DNA of 33,183 nucleotides from Planctomycetota bacterium (GTDB lineage Bacteria; Planctomycetota; UBA1135; GCA-002686595), in assembly GCA_009691855.1 (NCBI GenBank), contig SIAI01000044.1, positions 1 to 33,183 of the forward strand, given 5' to 3'. Position 1 is the first letter of the stretch. The number at the start of each line of letters is the position of its first letter. The notes below the pieces were generated by a model that was given only the letters and a program-made list of their open reading frames with translations, did not search any database and was not told where the DNA came from. The translations under genes and the position numbers were made by a program. Below are positions 1 through 7,427 of this stretch, piece by piece.

Positions 1-160
1 ATTCATGAGTCTTCGGCTGCAACGTCGCAACTGGCTGCATCTGCAGCGCTTTGCTCCCTGCGAGGTCTCGACGACCTGCCAGAGGTCGTCTCCGCTGCTC
101 TCGGTCGCAAATCCCTGCATCTGCAGCCATTCGCGACGTTTCGCTCGAGGCCTCATGAAT
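1..160. repeat. 160-bp imperfect palindrome (foldback / MITE-like element)
   Basis: The ends attcatgag (1-9) and ctcatgaat (152-160) are reverse complements. Further paired blocks lie inside, including aacgtcgc with gcgacgtt, tggctgca with tgcagcca, and tttgc with gcaaa. The centre is a perfect 8-bp stem (70-77 with 83-90) around a 5-nt loop. The whole stretch could fold into one long interrupted hairpin. It contains no ORF. The right edge continues into gaataggtcgggctag (156-171), which recurs inverted at 20259-20274. This looks like a foldback or miniature element, or two abutting insertion-sequence ends. The left flank is outside the window, so target duplication cannot be judged. Confidence 0.6.
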
Positions 161-184
161 AGGTCGGGCTAGCGTTCGCGGCGC

Positions 185-328
185 TTAGGCGGGACGCGCG
201 CTGCGGGCGGACGCTTCGACGTCGGACGCCGGCCGCGATGGCGGTCCCGCGGGGTCCTTCGGGTCGCCCTTGATCTTCGAGTGCACCAGCTTCTCGGGCC
301 CGCTCTTCTTCGGCTTGGGGTTCGACAT
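185..328 (-). CDS. possible small lysine/proline-rich protein (47 aa)
   Basis: An ATG at 328 opens a 47-codon frame ending in TAA at 185-187. The product begins MSNPKPKKSGPEKLVHSKIK, is rich in Lys and Pro in its first half and in Ala, Ser and Arg in the second, and has no membrane segment or recognisable domain. The Lys-rich N-terminus is unusual for a chance frame in DNA this GC-rich, which is why it is listed. No clear Shine-Dalgarno sequence precedes the ATG, and the frame stays open upstream to about 418. It is divergent from the prolyl oligopeptidase gene. It may be a real basic small protein or a chance ORF; I cannot decide from sequence alone. Confidence 0.33.
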   Translation of the reverse strand: MSNPKPKKSGPEKLVHSKIKGDPKDPAGPPSRPASDVEASARSARPA

Positions 329-484
329 GCGCACGAACCGAGCACGGCGGTGCTCGGCTTCGACGCAGCGCGTTGCTCGCGCGACTTCCACGAGGACGCA
401 CCTTCGCGGGAGCTCCACGCGCGCGACGCGAGCCTGCCTGCCCTCCCGTCGCTACCCTGAGGACCCAAAACGTCACGAATCGCC

Positions 485-2611
485 ATGCCTCACCCCATCC
501 GCCACCTTCTCGTCGCCTCCCTCGCCACTCTCGCCTCCGCCTGCGCGGCGGCGCCGTCCTCCGAGAGCGCCGCGAAGGCGCCAGAGCCCGCGGATCCTTA
601 CCTCTGGCTCGAGGACGTGAGCGCCGAGCGCTCGCTCGACTGGGCGCGCGCACACAACGCGAAGAGCGCCGGCGAGCTCGCCGACGGTGAGTTCCACGCG
701 CTCGAGACGCGCCTCAAGGCGATCCTCGACTCGAACGCGAAGATCCCCTTCGTCACGAAGATAGGCGCGCTCTACTACAACCTCTGGCAGGACGCGCAGA
801 ACCCGCGTGGCCTGTGGCGGCGCACCACGCCCGAGGAATATGCCAAGACAGAGCCGGCCTGGGAGACGGTGCTCGACCTCGACGCGCTCGGGAAAAGCGA
901 GGGCGTCGGCTGGGTGTGGCACGGTGCGGACGTGCTCGAGCCGGAGGATCGGCTGTGCCTGCTGTCGCTCTCGCCCGGCGGCTCGGACGCCGACGTCGTG
1001 CGCGAGTTCGACCTCGCCACGAAGACCTTCGTCGCTGGCGGCTTCCACGTACCCGAGGCGAAGAGCTCCGTCACGTGGCGCGACAAGGACCACCTCTGGA
1101 TCGGCACCGATTTCGGCGCGGGCACGATGACCGAGTCGGGTTATCCGCGCCAGGCGAAGCTGTGGACGCGCGGCACGCCGCTCGAATCGGCGCAGCTCGT
1201 CTTCGAGGGCGCCGTCACGGACGTGTCGGCCGGCGTGTTCCACGACCCGACACCGGACTTCGAGCGCGACATCGCCGTGCGCGGCACCACGTTCTGGACG
1301 GACGAGACGTCGATCCTGCGCGACGGCAAGTGGCAGCGGATCGCGAAGCAGGACGACGCCATGGCGAGCCTCTGGCGCGAGTGGCTGTTCCTCCAGCTGC
1401 GCAGCGACTGGCAGGTGGGCGGCCAGACCTTCGCCGCGGGTTCCTTGCTGGCGACGAAGCTCGCGGACAACCTCGCCGGCACGGCCAGCTACGACGTTCT
1501 CTTCACGCCGAGCGAGCGCGTGTCCCTCGCCGGCCACGCGCCGACGCGCCACCACGTGCTGCTCTCGACGCTCGACAACATCCAGAGCCGCATCCACGTG
1601 CTCACCCCCGGCCCGAACGGCTGGACGCGCGAGGCATTGCCGGAGCTGCCCGAGTTCGGCGAGATCGGCGCGAGCCCGATCGATCCCGACGAGTCGGACG
1701 AGTACTTCCTGACGGTGACGGGCTTCCTCACGCCGCCGAGCCTGCACGTGGGCGAGCTCGGCAAGTCGGCGCCGCGCCCGCTGAAGACGACGCCCGGCTA
1801 CTTCGACACGGCGAACCTCGAGGTGAGCCAGCACGAGGCGACTTCACAGGACGGCACCCAGATCCCGTACTTCGAAGTGCGCCGCGGCGATCGAGAGTTC
1901 GACGGCACGACGCCGACGCTGCTCTATGCCTACGGCGGCTTCGAGATCTCGATGACGCCCAGCTACAGCGCGCTCACCGGCGCGGGTTGGCTCGAGCAGG
2001 GCGGCACCTACGTGCTCGCCAACATCCGCGGCGGCGGCGAGTTTGGCCCGAAGTGGCACCAGGCCGCGCTCAAGGAGCACCGCAAGCGCTGCTACGAGGA
2101 CCTCGCCGCCGTCGCGCGCGACCTCGTCGCGCGCAGGGTGACGAGCCAGTCGCACCTCGGCGTGATGGGCGGCTCGAACGGCGGCCTGATGGTAGGCAAC
2201 ATGATCACGCTCTACCCCGAGCTCTTCGGCGCCGCCGTGTGCCAGGTGCCGCTGCTCGACATGCGCCGCTACCACGAGCTCCTGGCCGGCGCCTCGTGGA
2301 TGGGCGAGTACGGCGACCCCGACGACCCCGCGCAGTGGAGCTACATCCAGGGCTTTTCGCCCTACCACAACGTGAAGGAAGGCGGCACGTACCCGCGCAC
2401 GCTCTTCATGACCTCGACCAAGGACGACCGCGTGCACCCCGGCCACGCGCGCAAGATGGTCGCGCGCATGGAGCAGCAGGGCCACGATGTCCTCTACTAC
2501 GAGAACATCGAGGGCGGCCACGGCGGCGCGGCGGACAACGGACAACGCGCGTTCATGTCGTCGCTCGCGTATCGCTTCCTCTGGCGCGAGCTCGGCGGGC
2601 CGAAGCCGTAG
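485..2611 (+). CDS. S9A prolyl oligopeptidase family serine peptidase, probable lipoprotein
   Basis: A 708-aa serine peptidase expected to cleave short peptides after proline. The N-terminus is a hydrophobic export signal ending in LASAC (Cys20), a loose lipobox, so the enzyme is probably exported and lipid-anchored. DPYLWLEDV (about residues 37-45) is the typical start of the S9A propeller region. The beta-propeller occupies the middle and the alpha/beta-hydrolase domain roughly residues 440-708. The catalytic triad is visible: GGSNGG with Ser564, the DDR motif at 647-649 supplying the Asp, and His679 in EGGHGG. Length matches the family (about 680-720 aa). It appears monocistronic; a second, non-overlapping gene follows only after about 460 bp. 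Substrate preference cannot be told from sequence. Confidence 0.93.
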   Translation: MPHPIRHLLVASLATLASACAAAPSSESAAKAPEPADPYLWLEDVSAERSLDWARAHNAKSAGELADGEFHALETRLKAILDSNAKIPFVTKIGALYYNLWQDAQNPRGLWRRTTPEEYAKTEPAWETVLDLDALGKSEGVGWVWHGADVLEPEDRLCLLSLSPGGSDADVVREFDLATKTFVAGGFHVPEAKSSVTWRDKDHLWIGTDFGAGTMTESGYPRQAKLWTRGTPLESAQLVFEGAVTDVSAGVFHDPTPDFERDIAVRGTTFWTDETSILRDGKWQRIAKQDDAMASLWREWLFLQLRSDWQVGGQTFAAGSLLATKLADNLAGTASYDVLFTPSERVSLAGHAPTRHHVLLSTLDNIQSRIHVLTPGPNGWTREALPELPEFGEIGASPIDPDESDEYFLTVTGFLTPPSLHVGELGKSAPRPLKTTPGYFDTANLEVSQHEATSQDGTQIPYFEVRRGDREFDGTTPTLLYAYGGFEISMTPSYSALTGAGWLEQGGTYVLANIRGGGEFGPKWHQAALKEHRKRCYEDLAAVARDLVARRVTSQSHLGVMGGSNGGLMVGNMITLYPELFGAAVCQVPLLDMRRYHELLAGASWMGEYGDPDDPAQWSYIQGFSPYHNVKEGGTYPRTLFMTSTKDDRVHPGHARKMVARMEQQGHDVLYYENIEGGHGGAADNGQRAFMSSLAYRFLWRELGGPKP

Positions 2612-3069
2612 GGGGCTGATCTCGGGCCGCCTGCGTCCGCCGCGGCGTTGCGCCTTCTCCGAGACTTGCACCGAAGTCGCGTCGGCGGCGCGCCTTGCGG
2701 CGAACGCAGGCAACCTCGGGATGAAGGCCCCTCTGCGTGAATCACAGCACTAGATTGGTTGAGCCGGGAGGAAGCGCTCAGCGAGCGTGCGTGGCCTCTG
2801 ACGCCCGGCCAGCTGACGACCTCGTCCCCGGTCATCTGCGCGGCGGCCCGCTCAGATCCCGAGTCCCGGTGCGGCGACCGACCGCCCCAATGTGACCTCA
2901 GACAGCTGACGGTCTGCGATCACCGCGCCGCGGCGTGCTCTTGCCCCGGGGCTGTTCGAGGAAGGCCGACTTGTCGTCGAACTCACGTCGGTTACTTCGT
3001 CGCCAGCCACGCGGGCCCGTCGTCCGCGTGAGGTCGCCGGCCGCAGCGCCGGGCGTTATCGTGTCGGGC
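2612..3069. other. intergenic stretch, no supported gene
   Basis: About 460 bp between the peptidase and the next secreted protein. Frames here are short and Arg/Ala-rich, as expected for chance ORFs in GC-rich DNA. I see no repeat, strong hairpin followed by T residues, or RNA gene. A promoter for the downstream gene is presumably here but no convincing -35/-10 pair is visible. Confidence 0.5.
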
Positions 3070-4287
3070 ATGATCGCCGCACTGCTGGCCACCTTCCTGC
3101 TCACGACCCCGACCCTCGGCGACGAGAACGACCTGCTCGTCTTCGCCGACGGCAAGCAGCAGGCTTGCCGCGTCCTGCTCGAGACCGAGAACAAGGTCGT
3201 CTACCGCGTCGGGAACAAGACCAGCGAGGTCTCGCGCGTCGCGCTCGAGAACATCGTCTCCGTCGAGCGCAGCCTGAGCGCCTTCCTGAAGCGCTTCGCG
3301 AGCGTGAAGCCGGGCGACGTGCCGGCCCTGGCCGAGCTGGCGAACTCCGCCGAGGTGAACCACCTCCCCGGCGAGGCCCGCGACACCTGGATCCGCATCC
3401 TGACCCTCGACCCGCAGAACGAGCAGGCCTGGACCAGGCTCGGCGGGGCCAGGCGTGACGGCGTGTGGCAGCTCCGCGTGGGCGGCCGCTTCTACACCCT
3501 GGAGGAGCTGCGCACGCGCGTGAGCGACTGGCAGAACGCGCTCGAGCTGCACACGGCCCACTTCCTGATCCGCACGGACGGCTCGCCGGAGCGCGCGCTC
3601 GATCTCGCCATCGACGTCGAGCGCGCGTACCTGACCTTCTACGACGTCTTCGGCCAGCCCCTCGAGCTCTACACCTTCGACGAGGTGCCCGCGATCCACC
3701 TGTTCAACGATCCGAAGGACTTCCGCTCGCCCCCCAAGCCCGGTCAGCCGGCCTGGTTCGAGCGCGGGAGCAACGTGCTGAACGTGAACGGACAGCAGGC
3801 CTCCGAGCGCGGCCCGATCGTGGCCGAGTTCAGCGAGGCTCTGATCTTCAACGCCTTCCGCCGCACGCTCGCCAAGACGGGCGAGCTCGAGCCCTGGGCT
3901 CGCAAGGGCCTCGAGCAGGCCTTCGCCACGGCCGTCCGGCCCGATCCGGGGCGCGTCGTCTTCGATTTCACCGCGCCGAACCTGGCCTACTTCCAGGCCC
4001 AGGCCAGCGACCCGAAGCCGCTCTCGCTCGAGCAGGTCCTGCGCGCGGGCTTCGCCTCCTTCGACTCGGGCAAGGACAAGGACCGCTACGCGGCGCAGGC
4101 CTACACGCTGCTCCACTTCCTCGTGTTCTACGAGAACTCGAAGTACCGCCTGGGGCTCGCGAACTACCTGAAGAACTCCTACCTCGGCAAGGGCGGCGTT
4201 GCGAACTTCCTCGAGGCCCTGACCGTCGACCAGAAGACGCTCGAGGCCCATTGGACGAGCCACGTGAAGGCCATCGTCGCGGGCTGA
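3070..4287 (+). CDS. secreted DUF1570-like protein lacking the HExxH zinc site
   Basis: A 405-aa protein starting at ATG 3070, chosen because the following residues (MIAALLATFLLTTPTLG) form a clean signal peptide; the open frame extends further upstream but that part is Arg/Pro-rich and unlike an export signal. Residues about 20-60 look like a small beta domain (ADGKQQACRVLLE), then a short helical TPR-like stretch (about 75-125). The C-terminal half resembles DUF1570/peptidase-MA-like proteins common in planctomycetes: a helix where HExxH would sit (GPIVAEFSEAL, residues 248-258) followed by LEPWARKGLEQAFA, matching the usual WLSEGLAxYF block. The His and Glu of HExxH are absent, so it is probably not an active metallopeptidase. 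Role unknown. Family assignment is by pattern, not by search. Confidence 0.7.
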   Translation: MIAALLATFLLTTPTLGDENDLLVFADGKQQACRVLLETENKVVYRVGNKTSEVSRVALENIVSVERSLSAFLKRFASVKPGDVPALAELANSAEVNHLPGEARDTWIRILTLDPQNEQAWTRLGGARRDGVWQLRVGGRFYTLEELRTRVSDWQNALELHTAHFLIRTDGSPERALDLAIDVERAYLTFYDVFGQPLELYTFDEVPAIHLFNDPKDFRSPPKPGQPAWFERGSNVLNVNGQQASERGPIVAEFSEALIFNAFRRTLAKTGELEPWARKGLEQAFATAVRPDPGRVVFDFTAPNLAYFQAQASDPKPLSLEQVLRAGFASFDSGKDKDRYAAQAYTLLHFLVFYENSKYRLGLANYLKNSYLGKGGVANFLEALTVDQKTLEAHWTSHVKAIVAG

Positions 4288-4422
4288 AGCGGCTCATCCT
4301 CGGACAACCGATGAGCGTTGCGTAGGACTCCGAGGACCGCGCCGGGGAGACGCTGGATCCCGCTGCCTTCCGCACCAGCCTCTCAAGCGTCGGCGCATTC
4401 GCGTCGAAGTTGTCTTCGCTCC

Positions 4423-5607
4423 ATGCTCCCGAACGGTGCTGCACCCGCGCGACGCTCGCCCTGGTTCTGGGTCCGGATCGCGCTCTGGATCCTCGCGCTG
4501 AACACGGGCGTGTTCTTCCTGGGCCTGTTCCTGGTTTCTCTGCACGAAGGGCTGGCCGGAGCCCTGCTGATCCTGTTCACGGCGCTCGCGCTGGCGCAGC
4601 TCTTTTTCGGCATCACGGCGACCGTCGTCGCCATCCGCCTGCGGCGCGCCACGGGTCAGAGCAGCCTGGGCGCGTGCACTCTTGGCGTGCTCACCGCGCT
4701 CGGCGCGCTCGTCGGCTGGGCCGGCGGCATGGTCGCGACTTTGCTGGCCGCGGGCGGCGGTTGGGGTCGCCCGCTGCGCGTGCGCGGCCGGCAGACGCAC
4801 CCCGGGCTGCGCGTGGGCGCCGATTGGACCCGCGGCGAGCGGCCGGATCCGGCCGGGCTCGACGAGCCGACGCGCCGCGCGCTCGAGGCGCTGTGGCTGC
4901 ACGACGCGCAGAAGGAGCACGCGTCGGTGCCGGCCTTCGCCCGGGTCGCGTGGTTGCTCGCCGCCGTCGGCGCGCCCGCCGAGCTCCTGGCGTGGTGCCA
5001 CCGCGCCGCGCTCGAGGAGATCGAGCACGCGCGGCTGTGCTTCGCGCTGGCCTGCGGCTACGCCGGGCGCTCGCACACCGTGCGACCGATGCCCGAGCTG
5101 TTGCGCGGCGCGCTCGACCTGGAAGGCGACGCGCTCGTCGTGCTGGCGACGGAAAGCCTCGCCGACGGCTGCCAGCTCGAGGACTTCAACGCCGACATCG
5201 CCGCTGAGTGCGCCGAAGTGTGCGCGGAGCCGGCCACGCGCGCCGTGCTCCTGCGCATCGCGCGCGAAGAGCGCTCGCACGCCGAGTTCTCGTGGGCGCT
5301 CGTCGGCTGGCTGCTCGAGAGCGCGGACGACACGGTGCGCCCGGCCCTCGAGCAGGCGCTCGCGCGCTTGTCAGCCTACGCCCGGCCGACCGCCGTGAGC
5401 TGGCACAAGCGTTCCCTCGTGGCGCGCGCGGATCCCGCAGAGCTGCGCCGGCACGGCCGGCTGCTCGACGAACGCTGGGGTGAGCTGTGGCAGGCCCGGC
5501 TCGTGGCGACGACAGCCCGCACGCGGCAGCTGCTCGCGGCGACGCGCTCCGCTCGGGCGAGGCTCGACGAGAAGCCCGAGCTCGCGCTGCGCGCGGCAGG
5601 GGACTGA
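4423..5607 (+). CDS. membrane-anchored ferritin-like di-iron protein
   Basis: Starting at ATG 4423 the product is 394 aa. The first ~110 residues hold three hydrophobic segments (about 14-36, 43-65 and 80-108), giving a membrane anchor. After a short linker comes a ferritin-like four-helix domain with carboxylate/His ligands in the usual order: Glu165 in KEHASVPAFA, Glu198/Glu199-x2-His202 in EEIEH, Glu244 in ATESLADG, and Glu283-x2-His286 in EERSH. The HASVPAFAR start is typical of an uncharacterised ferritin-like family known to me from myxobacteria and planctomycetes. A di-iron oxidase, peroxidase or iron-handling role is plausible; the substrate is unknown. An upstream in-frame start at 4318 would add an Arg/Pro-rich tail before the first membrane segment and is less likely. 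It converges on the methyltransferase gene. Confidence 0.8.
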   Translation: MLPNGAAPARRSPWFWVRIALWILALNTGVFFLGLFLVSLHEGLAGALLILFTALALAQLFFGITATVVAIRLRRATGQSSLGACTLGVLTALGALVGWAGGMVATLLAAGGGWGRPLRVRGRQTHPGLRVGADWTRGERPDPAGLDEPTRRALEALWLHDAQKEHASVPAFARVAWLLAAVGAPAELLAWCHRAALEEIEHARLCFALACGYAGRSHTVRPMPELLRGALDLEGDALVVLATESLADGCQLEDFNADIAAECAEVCAEPATRAVLLRIAREERSHAEFSWALVGWLLESADDTVRPALEQALARLSAYARPTAVSWHKRSLVARADPAELRRHGRLLDERWGELWQARLVATTARTRQLLAATRSARARLDEKPELALRAAGD

Positions 5608-5730
5608 GCTGTGCCGCGCGTCAGCGCGCCGACGGCGAGAAGACCGTGTTCGAGATCACGAATGACTTCCTGGTTTGCGCGCCGAGCCGGGTCCCACTCG
5701 TGCGGACTCGCGGGCCCGGGCCGCGCTGGT

Positions 5731-6543
5731 TCACAGCGCGACGGTGACGCGCAGGAAGGTGGCGGGGATGAGGCTCTTGTCCTTGCTCGGACTCTGGTTC
5801 TGGCTCTCGAACAGAGCCACCAGTTCTTTCGCGAGCGCGTCCGCGCGCCCCGCCTTCTCCGCGGCGTCGAAGGCGTTCATCGTCGGTCCGTAGTACTGCC
5901 GGAACGCGGCGACGAATTCGGCGGGGGGCCTGGGGAGTTTGAAGGTGTAGGTGTCCCTCACGAACGACACCTTCTCGCGCGGGACGCCCGCACTTCCGAA
6001 GCGCTCGATCACGTTGGCTTCGAGGCCCCACGTCATCGGACTGATGAAGCCCTCCGGCGGCGGTGGCGCGTAGGCGGAGCTGATCTTGAGGATCTGCGCC
6101 ACCAGGGTTGGATCGTTGGGGATCCAGTTGCCCATGAAGATCCGCCCGCCCGGCTTCGTCACGCGCACCATCTCCTTCGCGACGTCGAAGGGCTTGGGCG
6201 CGAACATGGCGCCGAAGATGCTGACGACGCGGTCGAAGCTCTGAGCCGTCAGTTCGTGCAGAGCGGAGGCGTCGCCGTGCTGGAAGCGGAGGTTGCCGAG
6301 ACCCTGCTCCTTGGCGCGCTTGTTCCCGGCCTCGACCAGGTTGCGCGCGATGTCGACGCCCAGCACCTCCGCGCCGAGCTTCGCCTGTGGCAGCGCCGTC
6401 GTTCCGTCGCCGCAACCGAGATCGAGGACCTTCAGCCCCTTGGCGCTGCCGAAGCCCTTCACGAGCGCCTCACCGCTCTCGCGCATGCTCTCCGCGATGC
6501 GGGTGAAGTCGCCTTTTTCCCAAAGTGCCTGGTTAGGATTCAT
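5731..6543 (-). CDS. class I SAM-dependent methyltransferase
   Basis: A 270-aa soluble protein. VLDLGCGDGT (residues 39-48) is motif I of the Rossmann SAM-binding fold; the acidic residue at the end of strand 2 is in VLGVDIA (about 60-66), HGDASAL follows near residue 90, and the motif around FDRVVSIFGAMFAP (about 103-116) is the motif II region. VTKPGGRIFMGNW (about 128-140) is the post-II strand of UbiE/Coq5-like small-molecule methyltransferases. The C-terminal third is a lid of unknown specificity. The ATG at 6543 follows a purine-rich gaaagag, an acceptable ribosome site. It stands alone, convergent with the ferritin-like gene, so context gives no substrate. Confidence 0.88.
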   Translation of the reverse strand: MNPNQALWEKGDFTRIAESMRESGEALVKGFGSAKGLKVLDLGCGDGTTALPQAKLGAEVLGVDIARNLVEAGNKRAKEQGLGNLRFQHGDASALHELTAQSFDRVVSIFGAMFAPKPFDVAKEMVRVTKPGGRIFMGNWIPNDPTLVAQILKISSAYAPPPPEGFISPMTWGLEANVIERFGSAGVPREKVSFVRDTYTFKLPRPPAEFVAAFRQYYGPTMNAFDAAEKAGRADALAKELVALFESQNQSPSKDKSLIPATFLRVTVAL

Positions 6544-6885
6544 GCTGCTCTTTCATTCGCGAAGGAACGGGGTCGGCGGGCGCTCCTGGGTGGAGTCAGC
6601 CTGGATCGCGAGAGCATGCTCAGTCGATGCGCGGCCCGCAAGGTCCAGAGCTCATGAGCTCCGGAGAAAGCAAGAGAACGAGAACGCACGCCACCTGGTA
6701 CCTGATGCGCTGAAGTCCGCGCTGCGCCGGGAACCTCAGCGCCTTGCGCAGGCGCACCGGCCACCAGTGCTGTCCGCGATCCGGCTGCGGCTTCCAGCCC
6801 TTCGCAACGAGCCGGTTGACGAAGTCGGTATGGACGCAGTCACAGCGCATCGTCGATCCCGACCAGGAGGAGCAGCGCTCAGCCC
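6544..6885. other. upstream region of the methyltransferase, no supported gene
   Basis: About 340 bp between the methyltransferase start and the next plausible frame. A minus-strand 76-codon frame (6620-6850, beginning MRCDCVHTDF) crosses it. Its first half has a protein-like composition, including GQHWWPVRL, but nothing recognisable, so I leave it uncalled. No repeat or terminator was seen. Confidence 0.4.
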
Positions 6886-7113
6886 GTGCACATTGCGCTC
6901 GTCGAGGACTACCTCAAGGAGCTCATGGATCCGGAGTGCGCCCAATCCATCGTTCTCCCGGAATTGCTGAGTACGCTCGAGGCACGCGGATGTGCGCGGC
7001 GCGTTGTCCTCGATGTGCATTGGTGGCCCGACTCGGAAGCACTCGCTCTACAGTTGATCCTTGACCTTCGCGACCATTCTGGCGTCGTCCATGAATGGTG
7101 GGCGCATCGGTAG
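6886..7113 (+). CDS. hypothetical small acidic protein (75 aa)
   Basis: A GTG at 6886 opens a 75-codon frame ending at TAG 7111-7113. The product (MHIALVEDYLKELMDPECAQ at its start) is acidic, leucine-rich and has a balanced composition unlike the Arg/Ala-rich chance frames around it; predicted content is helix, strand (RRVVLDVHWWP), helix. A strong aggagg lies at 6865-6870, but 15 nt upstream of the GTG, longer than the usual 5-10. There is no signal peptide or membrane segment. I do not recognise the family. It sits alone in a poor region before repeats, so it could be a free-standing small gene or a remnant. Confidence 0.45.
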   Translation: MHIALVEDYLKELMDPECAQSIVLPELLSTLEARGCARRVVLDVHWWPDSEALALQLILDLRDHSGVVHEWWAHR

Positions 7114-7177
7114 GCATGACGACTGTCCCAGTCTGTCCGCGCGGTCGTTCAGCGCGTGCGCCGCCAGCAACCCGAAC

Positions 7178-7311
7178 GCAGCGCGGAGACGCGCAGAGCG
7201 CGGAGCGCCACGGAGGAAGAACGGGGAGCGGGGGCAGACCTCCGGATCGTCGGATTCCAGCAGGCTGAACCGCGGAGGCCCATGCTCTTTCTCCGCGAGT
7301 CTCCGCGCTGC
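7178..7311. repeat. imperfect inverted repeat with 13-bp perfect arms
   Basis: The arm gcagcgcggagac (7178-7190) is the exact reverse complement of gtctccgcgctgc (7299-7311), and purine-rich sequence next to each arm is partly complementary. The 108 bp between the arms hold no supported gene. Direct-repeat-like cgcggag words recur inside. It resembles dispersed intergenic repeats seen in many GC-rich genomes; other genomic copies would be needed to define it. Confidence 0.45.
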
Positions 7312-7357
7312 GCTTTCCTCCACTCCAGGAGTCTTGCTCGCCGTGCAGGCGGCCGAC

Positions 7358-7401
7358 GAATAAAAGGTCAGGGGACCTGGGCAGCCTGTTCTTTCCTGAC
7401 C
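7358..7401 (-). terminator. Rho-independent terminator for the patatin-like gene
   Basis: On the minus strand, 27 bp beyond the patatin-like stop codon, ggtcagg (complement of 7395-7401) pairs with cctgacc (complement of 7366-7372). It is followed at once by ttttatt (complement of 7365-7359). A stem followed by a T run on the transcribed strand fits intrinsic termination. The 22-nt loop can form an alternative inner hairpin. Confidence 0.5.
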
Positions 7402-7427
7402 AGGCCCGCCTGCGGCGGGAAAGCGGC

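Noticed and set aside
473..1834. Long minus-strand open frame opposite the prolyl oligopeptidase
   Set aside because: It is Arg/Ala/Leu-rich with no domain, and mirrors the codon pattern of the real gene. High GC makes such antisense frames common; similar ones at 2992-4263, 17363-19099, 22162-23289 and 26317-28239 were rejected for the same reason.
6620..6850. 76-codon minus-strand frame with GQHWWPVRL
   Set aside because: Part of it looks protein-like, but the start has only a weak gggat upstream, the C-terminal third does not continue that composition, and I recognise nothing. It is not strong enough to call.
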